From Gammaproteobacteria bacterium (GTDB lineage: Bacteria; Pseudomonadota; Gammaproteobacteria; Pseudomonadales; Pseudohongiellaceae): a stretch of 64,000 nucleotides of DNA. The notes beneath the pieces are model-generated. The model saw nothing but the letters and a program-made list of their open reading frames with translations. It was not told where the DNA came from and made no database searches. A program made the position numbers and the translations under genes. Numbering within the stretch: the first letter of the stretch is position 1; each line of letters begins with the position of its first letter. Below are positions 6,968 to 16,238 of this stretch, piece by piece. The stretch spans positions 1 through 64,000 of the forward strand of contig JAJFKE010000054.1 of the NCBI GenBank assembly GCA_021773355.1. The letters are read 5' to 3'.

Positions 6968-8410
6968 TTAGGGGGCTACGGTCAGATTGAGGGGAGCCTG
7001 ATGAAAATACAGTTCGTCTGGATTGCTGGCCAATCCGTAGCCAAAATAGAAGCCAACAACCATTTCGCTTATACCCAGAGACGCGGGTACCAAGTTTTCT
7101 ACCACTGTAATCGACTCTACCGCTGATAGAGTTTTATTGACTGCTCTGGTGATGACACCCGGATTGGCGGCCAAGTCCACGAACTGACCCTGCTCATTTA
7201 AAAGCAGTATCTGCCCATCTACTGCGGCGGCAACCACCAAGAAGCCAGCCTGGCCCTGATGTAGCGGATCGATGGTGATCTGCGCGGAAATATCCAGCGA
7301 CGCATTCGGGTTAAATTTGTTGCCAAAGCTGCCACCGTTGTTTGCTGTAATACCGCCGCTGAAACTGGCATTAATCGCTGCACCACTTAGGCTGGTAGCC
7401 GATCCTAGGGGATTCTGCCCGTCGCTATTAAAAGAGGCATTTATTTGATATTCCCCCGAGATACCGCATTCTGTTTTCACCGGCACATCGAAGGTATTCG
7501 CCATTAGAAAATAGCTGCCTGGCGGTAAAAACTGCGTCAAGGATGAATCGCAGGAATTGCTGGATTTGTTGTCGAAGCCTATGACTTGTAGATTGGAGTC
7601 TGCCAACAATAACACCGAATCAAGAGTGGCAGAGCTCATGCTTAAATTGAGTATTGCTGCATTCGTTAGTTCGAAGCGATACAGGTCGATGGGACTGGTA
7701 TCACTGCTGCCTGGCAATAAGTCGCTAACGGTGCAGTCGAAGGCATCAAGAGCGTTGCTTATTATGCCAAAGCCCAGTTCCTGCACAACACAATTAATTG
7801 CACCGTCATAGAGTTTTTCTGCACCGGCAATGTCGTCGGCTTGTAAGCGATCCAGGTTGCCAATATTAGGAGCCATTATTGCATTCGTGTTTGTTTCATG
7901 GTCTAAACCGATAGCGTGCCCTAATTCATGGAGTGCGACCCGCCGAAAATCTAATCCCTGAATACCAAATTGTATAAGGTTGCCATCGTAGACATTAAAT
8001 TGCTTAGTTTGATTTATAACTATATCTGCTTGACTAATAGTTGGCTCGCCTAATACTGCGGAGTCAAACCGTCTAACGGTGACCGCCAGAGTACTATTCC
8101 CAAAAGATGTGCCGCAAAAATCATCAGAAAAATCGACCCCATTCAATCCGTCATTGGCACAGGGATCGCGGTTTTCTTCGCGCAGGATAAAGTTGAACGA
8201 GGTTGCTTCATTCCAATCATTCATTGCTGCAATGAAAGCTGTATTCCAGCTTATGCCACTGGCGGCTAGGCCGTTCATGTGGACGTAAAATTCTGTCTCT
8301 GCAGTTGGCCATCTACTACCGTCTATTTCAAATGCTGATACTGGTGCAACTGACAACAGCAACACGACCTGCACAGAAATTCCGATAACAATTTTGCAAA
8401 TGTGGAACAT
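6968..8410 (-). CDS. Secreted matrixin-type (M10) zinc metalloprotease with PPC-like domain
   Basis: The protein is 480 residues from the ATG at 8410, preferred because a signal peptide (MFHICKIVIGIS...VSA) starts there; the frame is open to ATG 8476. The zinc motif HELGHAIGLDH at about residues 157-167, followed by the Met-turn region AIMAPN, is diagnostic of matrixin/metzincin proteases. Residues about 195-300 resemble a PPC beta-sandwich (FELTNAAILNLSM...GSYFLMANTFD). The remaining C-terminal part (about 310-480) is an unassigned beta-rich domain. The family degrades extracellular proteins. The type II system in this window is a plausible exporter, but that link is inference. Confidence 0.85.
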   Translation of the reverse strand: MFHICKIVIGISVQVVLLLSVAPVSAFEIDGSRWPTAETEFYVHMNGLAASGISWNTAFIAAMNDWNEATSFNFILREENRDPCANDGLNGVDFSDDFCGTSFGNSTLAVTVRRFDSAVLGEPTISQADIVINQTKQFNVYDGNLIQFGIQGLDFRRVALHELGHAIGLDHETNTNAIMAPNIGNLDRLQADDIAGAEKLYDGAINCVVQELGFGIISNALDAFDCTVSDLLPGSSDTSPIDLYRFELTNAAILNLSMSSATLDSVLLLADSNLQVIGFDNKSSNSCDSSLTQFLPPGSYFLMANTFDVPVKTECGISGEYQINASFNSDGQNPLGSATSLSGAAINASFSGGITANNGGSFGNKFNPNASLDISAQITIDPLHQGQAGFLVVAAAVDGQILLLNEQGQFVDLAANPGVITRAVNKTLSAVESITVVENLVPASLGISEMVVGFYFGYGLASNPDELYFHQAPLNLTVAP

Positions 8411-8738
8411 AGATATTAATCTTCTTGTTGCGTGCTCACAGATTCTATATAGAATTCGATTATTTCCCACTGCCATAAGCTACTAACGCGTTAACCGAAT
8501 TTAGGTTTACTTTCGAAAATGGAATACTAGTTAGCAGTGTTCTCCATTAGCGGCACTGACCGGGCCTGGTCTTTGAATACTATGATACTAATCACCAGTT
8601 AGACCGTACAAACCAATAAATATTCTAAGCATTTGATCTAAATGAAGCATATCGGACATTGCTTGTTCAAATTGTGACTACAGACACAAGTATACAGACG
8701 ATACTGGCAGTTATTCGCTGTTCGGGATTGTCTATAGG

Positions 8739-9815
8739 CTACTGCTGGTAGGAACCATCCTGAATCGAGCGCCACCATGCCTCGTTACATAGATACCAGT
8801 CTATGGTTTTGCTTAAACCAGAATCGAAATTCTCCACCGGATCATATCCAAGTTCTGTCATTATTTTGGCTGCGTTAATGGCATAGCGGGTATCGTGGCC
8901 TGGTCTGTCTATAACAAAGCTAATTAATGTTTTTGCAGACTCGCCTCTGGCGCAGGGCGAATCCGGAAACCGCGTGGCGAGTTCAGCATCCGCAGCAAAT
9001 CTCTTGTCGACAAGCTCGCACAGCAGATTTACTACATCTATATTGGCCCATTCGTTGTTGCCACCGATATTGTAGGTTTCTCCGTGGCGGCCTTGCTTTA
9101 TAACCAACTCGATTCCGCGGTTGTGATCGTCAACGTATAACCAGTCTCGAATCTGTAGACCATCACCATATATTGGCAGTGCTTTGCCGGAAAGAATATT
9201 CAGTATGCATAAGGGTAACAATTTTTCTGGAAACTGATAGGGCCCATAATTATTTGAACAATTGCTGGTAGTAACCTTCAAGCCAAAGGTGTGATGATAG
9301 GCACGCACCAAATGATCCGACGCTGCCTTGCTCGCCGCATAAGGAGAGTTAGGAGCATAAGCCGTGGCCTCGCAAAAGGCAGGATCTTCAGTAGCTAATG
9401 TGCCGTATACCTCATCGGTAGATACGTGATGAAAAAGATGTTCAGGTTTGTTGCCTTCATCTATCCAATATTTCTTGGCCGCCTTCAATAGGCTATGGGT
9501 GCCGACAATATTTGTGTCAATAAACGCATCGGGACCGGTGATTGATCTATCTACATGACTCTCTGCGGCAAAGTGAACGACGGTATCGATTTCATGTTGG
9601 GTCATAAGTGATTCGACCAGGGACTGATCGCAGATTGATCCGTGCACGAATTGATACCAGCTCTGGCCAGAAAATTCGGCTAGATTATTCTTATTACCTG
9701 CATAAGTTAAAGCATCCAATACAACAACGCTGTCCTGCGGATTCGATTCATGCCAATAGTTGACGAAACTCGTACCAATAAAACCAGCTGCACCGGTTAC
9801 CAATAAATTTGTCAT
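8739..9815 (-). CDS. rmlB: dTDP-glucose 4,6-dehydratase
   Basis: A 358-residue extended short-chain dehydrogenase. The NAD-binding motif is GAAGFIG at the N-terminus, and the catalytic segment includes STDEVYGTL, with the YAASK motif at about residues 160-164. Other family marks are HFAAESHVDRSI and RDWLYVDDHNRGIE. It converts dTDP-D-glucose to dTDP-4-keto-6-deoxyglucose, the second step of dTDP-L-rhamnose synthesis. It is the last gene of the leftward rml operon; a gap of 76 bp separates it from rmlD. Start ATG 9815 gives the normal family N-terminus. Confidence 0.96.
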   Translation of the reverse strand: MTNLLVTGAAGFIGTSFVNYWHESNPQDSVVVLDALTYAGNKNNLAEFSGQSWYQFVHGSICDQSLVESLMTQHEIDTVVHFAAESHVDRSITGPDAFIDTNIVGTHSLLKAAKKYWIDEGNKPEHLFHHVSTDEVYGTLATEDPAFCEATAYAPNSPYAASKAASDHLVRAYHHTFGLKVTTSNCSNNYGPYQFPEKLLPLCILNILSGKALPIYGDGLQIRDWLYVDDHNRGIELVIKQGRHGETYNIGGNNEWANIDVVNLLCELVDKRFAADAELATRFPDSPCARGESAKTLISFVIDRPGHDTRYAINAAKIMTELGYDPVENFDSGLSKTIDWYLCNEAWWRSIQDGSYQQ

Positions 9816-9891
9816 TAACTAATTCTCGTTGCGGATTTCAATTCAAACTTATACCTAAACAATTTTACTGCGCGATTGCGTAGTCTTCTGA

Positions 9892-10794
9892 TTATTCGTT
9901 CTTCTGTGCCGCCAGTGTTTTTATCACAGCATCCAGGCGTTGCTGCCAACTAATATCCTCACAATCAAACTCAGCAAGCACGCGACTCCTATCCAATACA
10001 CTAAAAGCTGGACGCTTAGCTGGCGTCGGGTACTCAATAGTTGTTATGGGATTAATTGGAATCTGCCTATTCAGCAAGCCATGTTGCAGCGCGAGCTGTT
10101 GAACCTTCTGCGCAAACTCGAACCAGCTAATACTGCCGCCATCGGTCCAATGATAAACGCCCTGAAACTGCTCGCTTTGAATCATAGCAAAAATAAGTTG
10201 CGCCAGCCCATGGGTGGAACTGGGAGAACCAATCTGATCGTCAACTACGGAAAGCTCGTCTTTCTCCTGCATCAACCGCAGCATTGTCTTGACGAAATTA
10301 TTGCCGTATTCAGAATACAGCCAGGATGTGCGAATAACCGTGGCGTCCTCATTGAGAATGGCCCGTGCTTTTTCTTCACCGGCTAGCTTGCTGCGACCAT
10401 AGACCCCCAAGGGTGAAGTCTGCTGATCTGGACGATAGGGGCTTCTGCTGGAACCATCGAACACGAAATCTGTTGAGATATGAATAAGCCTGGCGTTATT
10501 GTCCGCCGCCCAGGTCGACAGAGTAGCCACGGCGCTGTCATTGACCAGAAAGGCCTGATCGGAATCAGTTTCCGCCTTATCCACTTGCGTATAGGCGGCC
10601 GCATTAACTATGACAGCGGGTTTCAGTGAAGATAGTGCGGATTTAACGATTTCTGGACTGCTGATATCCAGTTCCTCGCGGTCCAGAGCGCGGAAATCAA
10701 ACTGGCTCGACAGCTGCCCAGAATTCCACAGTTGAGTCAGTGTCTGCCCCAACTGGCCAGAGGCGCCTGTAACGACTATCAATGGTGAATTCAT
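9892..10794 (-). CDS. rmlD: dTDP-4-dehydrorhamnose reductase
   Basis: The protein is 300 residues from the ATG at 10794, which overlaps the rmlC stop (ATGA); the open frame extends to 10911 but that extension has no family match. It shows GASGQLGQTL at the N-terminus, NAAAYTQVDKAE, STDFVFDGSS and the YGRSKLAGE active-site motif. It reduces dTDP-4-keto-L-rhamnose with NAD(P)H to dTDP-L-rhamnose, the final step. The 4-bp overlap with rmlC implies coupled translation. Confidence 0.95.
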   Translation of the reverse strand: MNSPLIVVTGASGQLGQTLTQLWNSGQLSSQFDFRALDREELDISSPEIVKSALSSLKPAVIVNAAAYTQVDKAETDSDQAFLVNDSAVATLSTWAADNNARLIHISTDFVFDGSSRSPYRPDQQTSPLGVYGRSKLAGEEKARAILNEDATVIRTSWLYSEYGNNFVKTMLRLMQEKDELSVVDDQIGSPSSTHGLAQLIFAMIQSEQFQGVYHWTDGGSISWFEFAQKVQQLALQHGLLNRQIPINPITTIEYPTPAKRPAFSVLDRSRVLAEFDCEDISWQQRLDAVIKTLAAQKNE

Positions 10795-11345
10795 GGACTG
10801 GATGGGTAAAAAGGCGCTTCGGCAAGAGTCAGCCCTGTGCTGTCTTTGGCTGAGAGCAAGGGTGAGTGGTTCAATAAGCCCCATTCGATGCCAACTTCCG
10901 CATCGTTCCATAGCAGACTGTGTTCATGCTCAGGGCAGTAGTAATCGGTACATTTGTAGTACAGCTCAGCAGATTCGCTAAGCACATAGAAGCCATGGGC
11001 GAAACCAGGCGGAACCCAAAGCTGCCTCTTGTTCTCGGCAGAGAGTATGCCTGAAGCCCATTTCCCGAAATGCTCCGAGTCTTTGCGCATGTCTACGGCA
11101 ACATCGAATACCTCACCGGAGACAACCCGTACCAGTTTTCCCTGTGGTTGTTTGAGCTGGTAGTGTAGACCGCGCAGAGTGCCCTGAACAGATCGACTCT
11201 GATTATCTTGAACAAATCTAGCATTGATTCCATGTTCCGCGAACCAGGATTCGCGGAATGTTTCCATGAAGTAACCACGGTCATCACCATGAACAGTTGG
11301 CTCTAGTATTAAGATGTCGGGGATGGAGGTTTCAATTATTTTCAT
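10791..11345 (-). CDS. rmlC: dTDP-4-dehydrorhamnose 3,5-epimerase
   Basis: The protein is 184 residues from ATG 11345, the usual family start (MKIIETSIPDILILEP); an upstream in-frame ATG at 11393 is less likely. Cupin-fold signatures include GDDRGYFMETF, QDNQSRS, GTLRGLHYQ with the catalytic-site His, and VPPGFAHGFYVLS. It epimerises C3 and C5 of dTDP-4-keto-6-deoxyglucose. It sits between rmlA and rmlD, with rmlD overlapping its stop codon. Confidence 0.96.
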   Translation of the reverse strand: MKIIETSIPDILILEPTVHGDDRGYFMETFRESWFAEHGINARFVQDNQSRSVQGTLRGLHYQLKQPQGKLVRVVSGEVFDVAVDMRKDSEHFGKWASGILSAENKRQLWVPPGFAHGFYVLSESAELYYKCTDYYCPEHEHSLLWNDAEVGIEWGLLNHSPLLSAKDSTGLTLAEAPFYPSSP

Positions 11346-11430
11346 AGGGCTAAGATGTAGAGTCTGATCTTTTGTGTTGAAGAAAATAGGCAAATGCTAT
11401 TAACGCTATTTCTGTGTGACTGCGCTTCGC

Positions 11431-12306
11431 TCAATGCCGCTGTTCCAGTAATTGCAGTAAATACTGGCCATAACCGCTCTTGCCCAAGGACTCGGCCAGC
11501 TTTGCCAATTGCGCCGCGCCAATAAGGCCTTGCCGAAATGCTATCTCTTCGGGACAGCCAATCTTCAAACCCTGTCGCTCTTCCAATACCCGAATAAAAT
11601 TCGCAGCATCTAACAAGGATTGTATGGTCCCAGTATCCAGCCAGGCGGTACCGCGATCGAAAAGCTCAACGCGGAGATTTTTACGCTCAAGATATACTTT
11701 ATTAACGTCGGTAATTTCAAGCTCACCGCGGGCGGATGGCTTTATAGACTTGGCGATATCCACCACATCGTTGTCGTACATGTAAAGACCCGTCACCGCA
11801 TAATGGGATTTAGGATTCTGTGGTTTCTCTTCTAAACCGATAGCATTGTTATTGTCATCCAACTCGACCACACCGTAGCGCTCGGGGTCGGTCACATAAT
11901 AGGCGAATACGCTCGCGCCTTGTTGCTGGTCAACCGCATTTTTTAGTGTGTCTTCGATTCGATTACCGTAGAAGATATTGTCCCCCAACACGAGACAGAC
12001 ACGGCTATCGCCGATAAATTCTTCACCAATTAGAAAGGCCTGGGCCAGACCTTCGGGCTTTGGTTGTTGCCGGTAACAAATATCCAGGCCCCACTTACTG
12101 CCGTCGCCTAATAGTCCTTCATAGACGGCTGCGTCTTCGGGGGTAGTAATAATCAATATCTCTTTGATACCCGCCTGCATTAGAGTCGATAGCGGATAAT
12201 AAATCATCGGCTTGTCGTATACCGGCATCAGCTGTTTGCTTACTGCCAGAGTCATGGGATGCAATCTGCTGCCACTGCCACCTGCCAGAATTATTCCTTT
12301 AGTCAT
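11431..12306 (-). CDS. rmlA: Glucose-1-phosphate thymidylyltransferase
   Basis: A 291-residue nucleotidyltransferase with the signature GGSGSRLHPMT near the N-terminus, KQLMPVYDKPMIYYPLS, and the short-form RmlA C-terminus (AWLDTGTIQSLLDAANFI). It makes dTDP-glucose from dTTP and glucose-1-phosphate and is the committed, usually feedback-inhibited, step to dTDP-L-rhamnose. It lies 20 bp after the epimerase gene in the same leftward operon. Confidence 0.96.
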   Translation of the reverse strand: MTKGIILAGGSGSRLHPMTLAVSKQLMPVYDKPMIYYPLSTLMQAGIKEILIITTPEDAAVYEGLLGDGSKWGLDICYRQQPKPEGLAQAFLIGEEFIGDSRVCLVLGDNIFYGNRIEDTLKNAVDQQQGASVFAYYVTDPERYGVVELDDNNNAIGLEEKPQNPKSHYAVTGLYMYDNDVVDIAKSIKPSARGELEITDVNKVYLERKNLRVELFDRGTAWLDTGTIQSLLDAANFIRVLEERQGLKIGCPEEIAFRQGLIGAAQLAKLAESLGKSGYGQYLLQLLEQRH

Positions 12307-12325
12307 GTAGATCCCTTCTTCCCGA

Positions 12326-13300
12326 TTACTCTTTCATAGTAGTTATGTGTTCCACGATTTCCGGCAGTGATTCATAGAAGGTGGTCGTGGGCGTGAAGCC
12401 CAAATCCCGACAAATATCCTCGTTGTCGAACAAGTTGTCCGTGGTGAGGTTTCTATAAGTTCTTGCACTGATGCTGCCTTCCCGCCCAAGAAATCGGGAC
12501 AGCAACCCCATCATCGCGGAGGCCGCATATAATATCACAGCTGGTGTTCTCCACCTTGGCTGAGTCTTGCCTAATGCGGCATATATCGACTGTTCAATAG
12601 AGGCGATTGGATACACCTCGGAATCGGTAACCGTATAGGTCTTGGCGATGGCTGCCGCAGATGTGGCAGCCAATACCAGGGCATTGACCAAGTCATCTAC
12701 CGCCAGCAGTGAGATTCGACTGGACAGAGCCGGCAGCGGCGGCAGGCGGCCACTGTTTATCATGCGTATCATGTTGGTGATATTACCCTTCATGCCTACA
12801 CCATAGACGTTCACGGCACGCAGGATTACGGTTTCGATCTCCCCACGGCTTGAGGCTGCGGTAAGCAGCTCCTCGGCAGCCAGTTTGGCCCGGCCATATT
12901 CTGTGACGTCGCCCGTGCCAGATTCAGCGGCCTGCGCAAGAGAGCTGCTTAGGAAGACTATGCGGTTTACCTTCTGCTCCAGGGCTGCGTTAAGCAGGTT
13001 TTCGGTGCCAATTATATTGGTAGTGAGGTTAGGAGACTGAGAGCTGCTGCCCACGTGTGCCATGCCGGCAAGATGTAGCACACAGTCGATATCGGCACAG
13101 GCCTCAATCAGACTCTGCTTATCGTTCAAATCACCGAGCACGGCCTGAGCATGAAGCCCAGTCGGTAGCTCAACTATCCTTGCTGGATTGCGCATCAGTG
13201 CCCGCACGCTCCAGTCTTCACGGAGCAATCGAGCACAGAGTGCCTGACCAATGAAGCCGGTGGCCCCGGTAACGAGCAGCTTTTTTCTGGAGGAGTCTAT
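12326..13300 (-). CDS. NAD-dependent epimerase/dehydratase (WbpV-like) with no canonical start codon
   Basis: An extended short-chain dehydrogenase in the rhamnose operon. The Rossmann motif (KLLVTGATGFIGQAL) and the YGRAKLAAE active-site motif are present, as is a hydrophobic C-terminal third (about residues 250-265). Between the preceding glycosyltransferase stop (13350) and the Rossmann motif there is no ATG, GTG or TTG in this frame. The best candidate is ATA at 13300-13298 (I-D-S-S-R-K-K-L-L-V-T-G), with AGGA about 10 bases upstream, giving 324 residues. A TTG at 13228 would delete the nucleotide-binding loop. Family members act on UDP- or dTDP-linked sugars during O-antigen synthesis. 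The exact substrate is unknown. Confidence 0.8.
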   Translation of the reverse strand: MDSSRKKLLVTGATGFIGQALCARLLREDWSVRALMRNPARIVELPTGLHAQAVLGDLNDKQSLIEACADIDCVLHLAGMAHVGSSSQSPNLTTNIIGTENLLNAALEQKVNRIVFLSSSLAQAAESGTGDVTEYGRAKLAAEELLTAASSRGEIETVILRAVNVYGVGMKGNITNMIRMINSGRLPPLPALSSRISLLAVDDLVNALVLAATSAAAIAKTYTVTDSEVYPIASIEQSIYAALGKTQPRWRTPAVILYAASAMMGLLSRFLGREGSISARTYRNLTTDNLFDNEDICRDLGFTPTTTFYESLPEIVEHITTMKE

Positions 13301-13349
13301 TGGTCAGCGTCCTATGGATAAATAGTCAGAGCTTGTTTGAGGTCGAAGC

Positions 13350-14204
13350 TTAGCCTGTTTGCTTGAAGAAGCGCCAGCCATGCGTATTAAAGAAGCGAAT
13401 TGCGGATTTGGCAAACATAGCGAGATGAGCGAAGCCCTTCCTGGCCGCGTGACCACCAGCATGCAATATTTTCATCTGTGGCAGGTACGCTATTTCACCC
13501 AATTTGGAAATTCTCAATGACAAGTCGAAGTCTTCAAAATAGAGAAAATAATTCTCGTCGAAACCACCTACCTGTTTTAAGGCATCGGTTCGGCAGAGCA
13601 TGAAGCAGCCGCTGACTATCGGTATACGACTAGTCGGTTCAGTTTCTGAGAGATCGTGCATCTCAAACTTGGCCAGGCGACTGGAAAATAATTTCCTTAG
13701 AGGAGCTGGAAGAAAACCTCTGGCCAGAAAAGTTAATGCAGCAGGATAGCGTTTGCATAGATATTGTTTAGTACCGTTGGCATATTGCGCGAATGGACTC
13801 GTTAATACTAAATTCTCATTAGCATCCATATGCGAGATACCTGCACTCAAACACTCTTCATGCAATTCGACATCTGGGTTTAGTAGCAGATGATAGTCGC
13901 TATTGAGATTAGCGATTATTAAGTTGTGTGCCGCACCATAACCTATATTTCCATGGCCATGATTTAGACGTAACTCTACGTCAAGATCATTCAATGCGTC
14001 TTCATGGGCACTAAACAAGGCCAGCGAAAGATTTTCTTGCTCTGAATTATCGATTAAAAAAACTGCAATAGGAGAAACCGCGAAAGAGGCTTTCAGATGA
14101 CGAACCGAAGCAATTAGAGATGAAATCAGCTTGCGTAGCTCATCAATCGATGAGTGGTAACAAACCACGGATACAGAAAGAGAGAGATTACTTTCGTCTT
14201 GCAC
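13350..14204 (-). CDS. GT2-family glycosyltransferase, rhamnosyltransferase-like
   Basis: A 284-residue protein starting at GTG 14204. GT-A fold features: SVSVVCYHSS at the N-terminus, FLIDNSE, NIGYGAAHN, LLLNPDVEL as the DxD-like metal site (about residues 108-116), IVSGCFMLCR, and FDENYFLYFEDFDLSLR (about 217-233). This set is typical of rhamnosyltransferases such as WbbL. Its place in the rml operon supports dTDP-rhamnose as donor, although that is inferred. It has no membrane segments and probably acts at the cytoplasmic face on a lipid-linked glycan. It lies 34 bp after the exported-protein gene. Confidence 0.88.
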   Translation of the reverse strand: MQDESNLSLSVSVVCYHSSIDELRKLISSLIASVRHLKASFAVSPIAVFLIDNSEQENLSLALFSAHEDALNDLDVELRLNHGHGNIGYGAAHNLIIANLNSDYHLLLNPDVELHEECLSAGISHMDANENLVLTSPFAQYANGTKQYLCKRYPAALTFLARGFLPAPLRKLFSSRLAKFEMHDLSETEPTSRIPIVSGCFMLCRTDALKQVGGFDENYFLYFEDFDLSLRISKLGEIAYLPQMKILHAGGHAARKGFAHLAMFAKSAIRFFNTHGWRFFKQTG

Positions 14205-14237
14205 TTGTTTTTCTACTCGAAAGTTAATCAGGGTGGA

Positions 14238-14993
14238 TTATTGTTCTACCAAGCGATCACCGAAGGGGGTTGCGACAATGCGCATACCTTCGGGAACATC
14301 TTCGGGGTTTATACGCCGTGGAGTAAATCGGCCATTGCCTCTGTTACCGTCTTGTGTGACGACGCCATTACGCACTGCCTGACCGTTTCGTAATGCTTCG
14401 AAGGGATTTGCTGGGTCGGCGTTTGTGTTCTCGACCACCGGTTCTCTGGCTGACTGATCGGAAACATTTGACGCCGGACTGCTTGAGGCCAATGGTTCAC
14501 CATTGGCTAGGACCAACTCGGCAATATTCGCCGCTTCATTACAACGGACACCACGCTCGCTGAATTCTATACAGGGATTGCTGCCAGGATAGCGAATAAA
14601 GATCTTGCCGGCACTCATATTAACTATCGTATAGCCTTCATGGTCTTCTATCGGAGTGTTCCCGGAAGCATCGGCCTTCACCAAAACCGTATCTCCACTG
14701 CGGTGCTGTACTATTGCTGAGTACCGGCTGCCGATACGCGAGGTACCCAGCAATGTGAATTCAGGTTCCGCCGTTGTGGCTCTTGATTCTCGGTTGGAGC
14801 GAGAGGGAGAGTTGGTTCGAGCCTGGGTAGATTCGACTTCTTCGAAGAGGGTAAAACCTTGGGAGCTGGTAGCAGATGCTTCGTCGTCTGCCTGAGCTTG
14901 GGCATAGGCGAAAGCCTGAGAATACGAGATGGCAAGCATAGTCACCATCATTCTTGCAATTTTCGACCCATAATATATTGTCGTTTTTAGCAT
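14238..14993 (-). CDS. Exported protein of unknown function
   Basis: A 251-residue protein that I cannot assign to a family. A long signal sequence or N-terminal membrane segment spans about residues 10-31 (ARMMVTMLAISYSQAFAYA). A disordered Ser/Thr/Glu/Arg-rich stretch follows (about 35-78), then a compact segment (about 79-150) with FTLLGTSRIGSRYSAIV, GYTIVNMSAG and two Cys residues, then a Pro/Asn-rich linker and a conserved-looking end (PEGMRIVATPFGDRLVE). The compact segment loosely recalls the small beta domain of type II secretion GspC proteins, and gspC is absent from the gsp cluster at 35-45 kb, but the resemblance is weak. It is the first gene of the rhamnose operon. Confidence 0.6.
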   Translation of the reverse strand: MLKTTIYYGSKIARMMVTMLAISYSQAFAYAQAQADDEASATSSQGFTLFEEVESTQARTNSPSRSNRESRATTAEPEFTLLGTSRIGSRYSAIVQHRSGDTVLVKADASGNTPIEDHEGYTIVNMSAGKIFIRYPGSNPCIEFSERGVRCNEAANIAELVLANGEPLASSSPASNVSDQSAREPVVENTNADPANPFEALRNGQAVRNGVVTQDGNRGNGRFTPRRINPEDVPEGMRIVATPFGDRLVEQ

Positions 14994-15401
14994 ACTTTTT
15001 GTTGTCCTAACTAATTTGATCTACCCAATTAGTCGCTATAATCCGTCATTTAGTTTTAGGCCAATGAGTGTGAAATATTGCTAACATCCATGACAACGCG
15101 ATTTGACTTCTTTCTCTGGATTTAACCACTACATCGATGGTAAATCTATTACTACGAGCTAGACATCGGGTATAAATTCTACCGAATTTCCGTTGCCAGG
15201 TCCTCAAATGTTATGGCTGGCCGGAACATAATCCACACCTATATGAGTCCAAACTTCCCTTCATTATAGCCAGCTAGACACCAATTAGCGTGTGAGCTAG
15301 TATCAAAAAGAGGTCATTGATAGTTATTATTAGCCCAATGCACCAACAAGCGCACGCTTGATCCTGTTCGATCACACCACATAAGGGATTCGTTTTCACA
15401 A
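14994..15401. other. Divergent intergenic region before sapC
   Basis: No gene is supported in this 408-bp stretch between two divergent genes. It must hold the promoters of both. The only clear structure is a perfect inverted repeat, CAAGCG-CA-CGCTTG, at 15347-15360, 42 bp upstream of the sapC start, which could be an operator. Confidence 0.5.
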
Positions 15402-16187
15402 ATGGCAAATATTGTACCAATCACTTTTGAGAAATTTTCTGATCGGCGCTGGCATCGTTTCACCAAAATGGACTTTGCGGCGGGGGATACTATATCTCCT
15501 CTCACAGCAGAGGAAGTGCCCAGTGCTATTTTGTCCATGCCCATTGGCTTTATCGAACAACAAGGCGCTTATCGACTAGTCGCATTACAAGGTCTTAAAT
15601 CGAATAATAATTTATTTGTTGATGATAATGGACGATGGAGAGGTGGGTATATGCCTCATTATTATTTCTGTTACCCATTTATACTTATCGAAAATGAGAG
15701 CAATACGCTGGTCTTATGTATAGACGAGGACAATGCTTTAGTTACAACGGAAGACGATGGCGAGGAATTTTTCGGTCTCGATAAGAAACCTGCCAAGTTG
15801 GTTTCAGATGTGGTGACTTTTTTGAGCGGCTATACAGCGCAAACGAAATTAACTCAGAAAATATGTAGCCTGCTTGATCAGAATAAACTAATCAAACCAT
15901 GGCCTATACAGGTACAAACAAGTGAGGGTGAAATACTGCTCGAACAGTTTTTCTGCGTTGACGAAGAGCGACTTAATAAATTGTCAGCCACTGCACTCAA
16001 GGAGCTTAGAAATGGCGATGCATTAATCGTGGCCTATGCCCAGCTTTTTTCAATGCTGAATGTAAATCTATTAGTTCGACAGACTAACGACAATAGCAAT
16101 GCTGATGCAAAGCAAACAGGGCTTCTTTCAGAAATTGAGTTTGGAGACCCTGACTCCGGCGGCTTAATCAGCTTTGACAACCTTTAA
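15402..16187 (+). CDS. SapC-family protein
   Basis: A 261-residue soluble protein without signal peptide. Family features of SapC (first named from a Campylobacter S-layer locus): an N-terminal VPITFEKFSDRRW segment, a middle section with MPIGFIEQQGAYRLVALQGL, and WRGGYMPHYYFCYPF, followed by the E-F-F-G-L-D element. Its biochemical role is not established. In proteobacteria it often accompanies surface-layer or type I exported proteins, and here it lies close to an RTX S-layer-like gene and a type I exporter. It converges with the methyltransferase gene 52 bp away. A role in folding, modification or export of the surface protein is inference. Confidence 0.82.
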   Translation: MANIVPITFEKFSDRRWHRFTKMDFAAGDTISPLTAEEVPSAILSMPIGFIEQQGAYRLVALQGLKSNNNLFVDDNGRWRGGYMPHYYFCYPFILIENESNTLVLCIDEDNALVTTEDDGEEFFGLDKKPAKLVSDVVTFLSGYTAQTKLTQKICSLLDQNKLIKPWPIQVQTSEGEILLEQFFCVDEERLNKLSATALKELRNGDALIVAYAQLFSMLNVNLLVRQTNDNSNADAKQTGLLSEIEFGDPDSGGLISFDNL

Positions 16188-16238
16188 GCATTTAACAGTT
16201 TGGACGCGCTCTAAAACAGGGTATTCGAAATTATTTTT

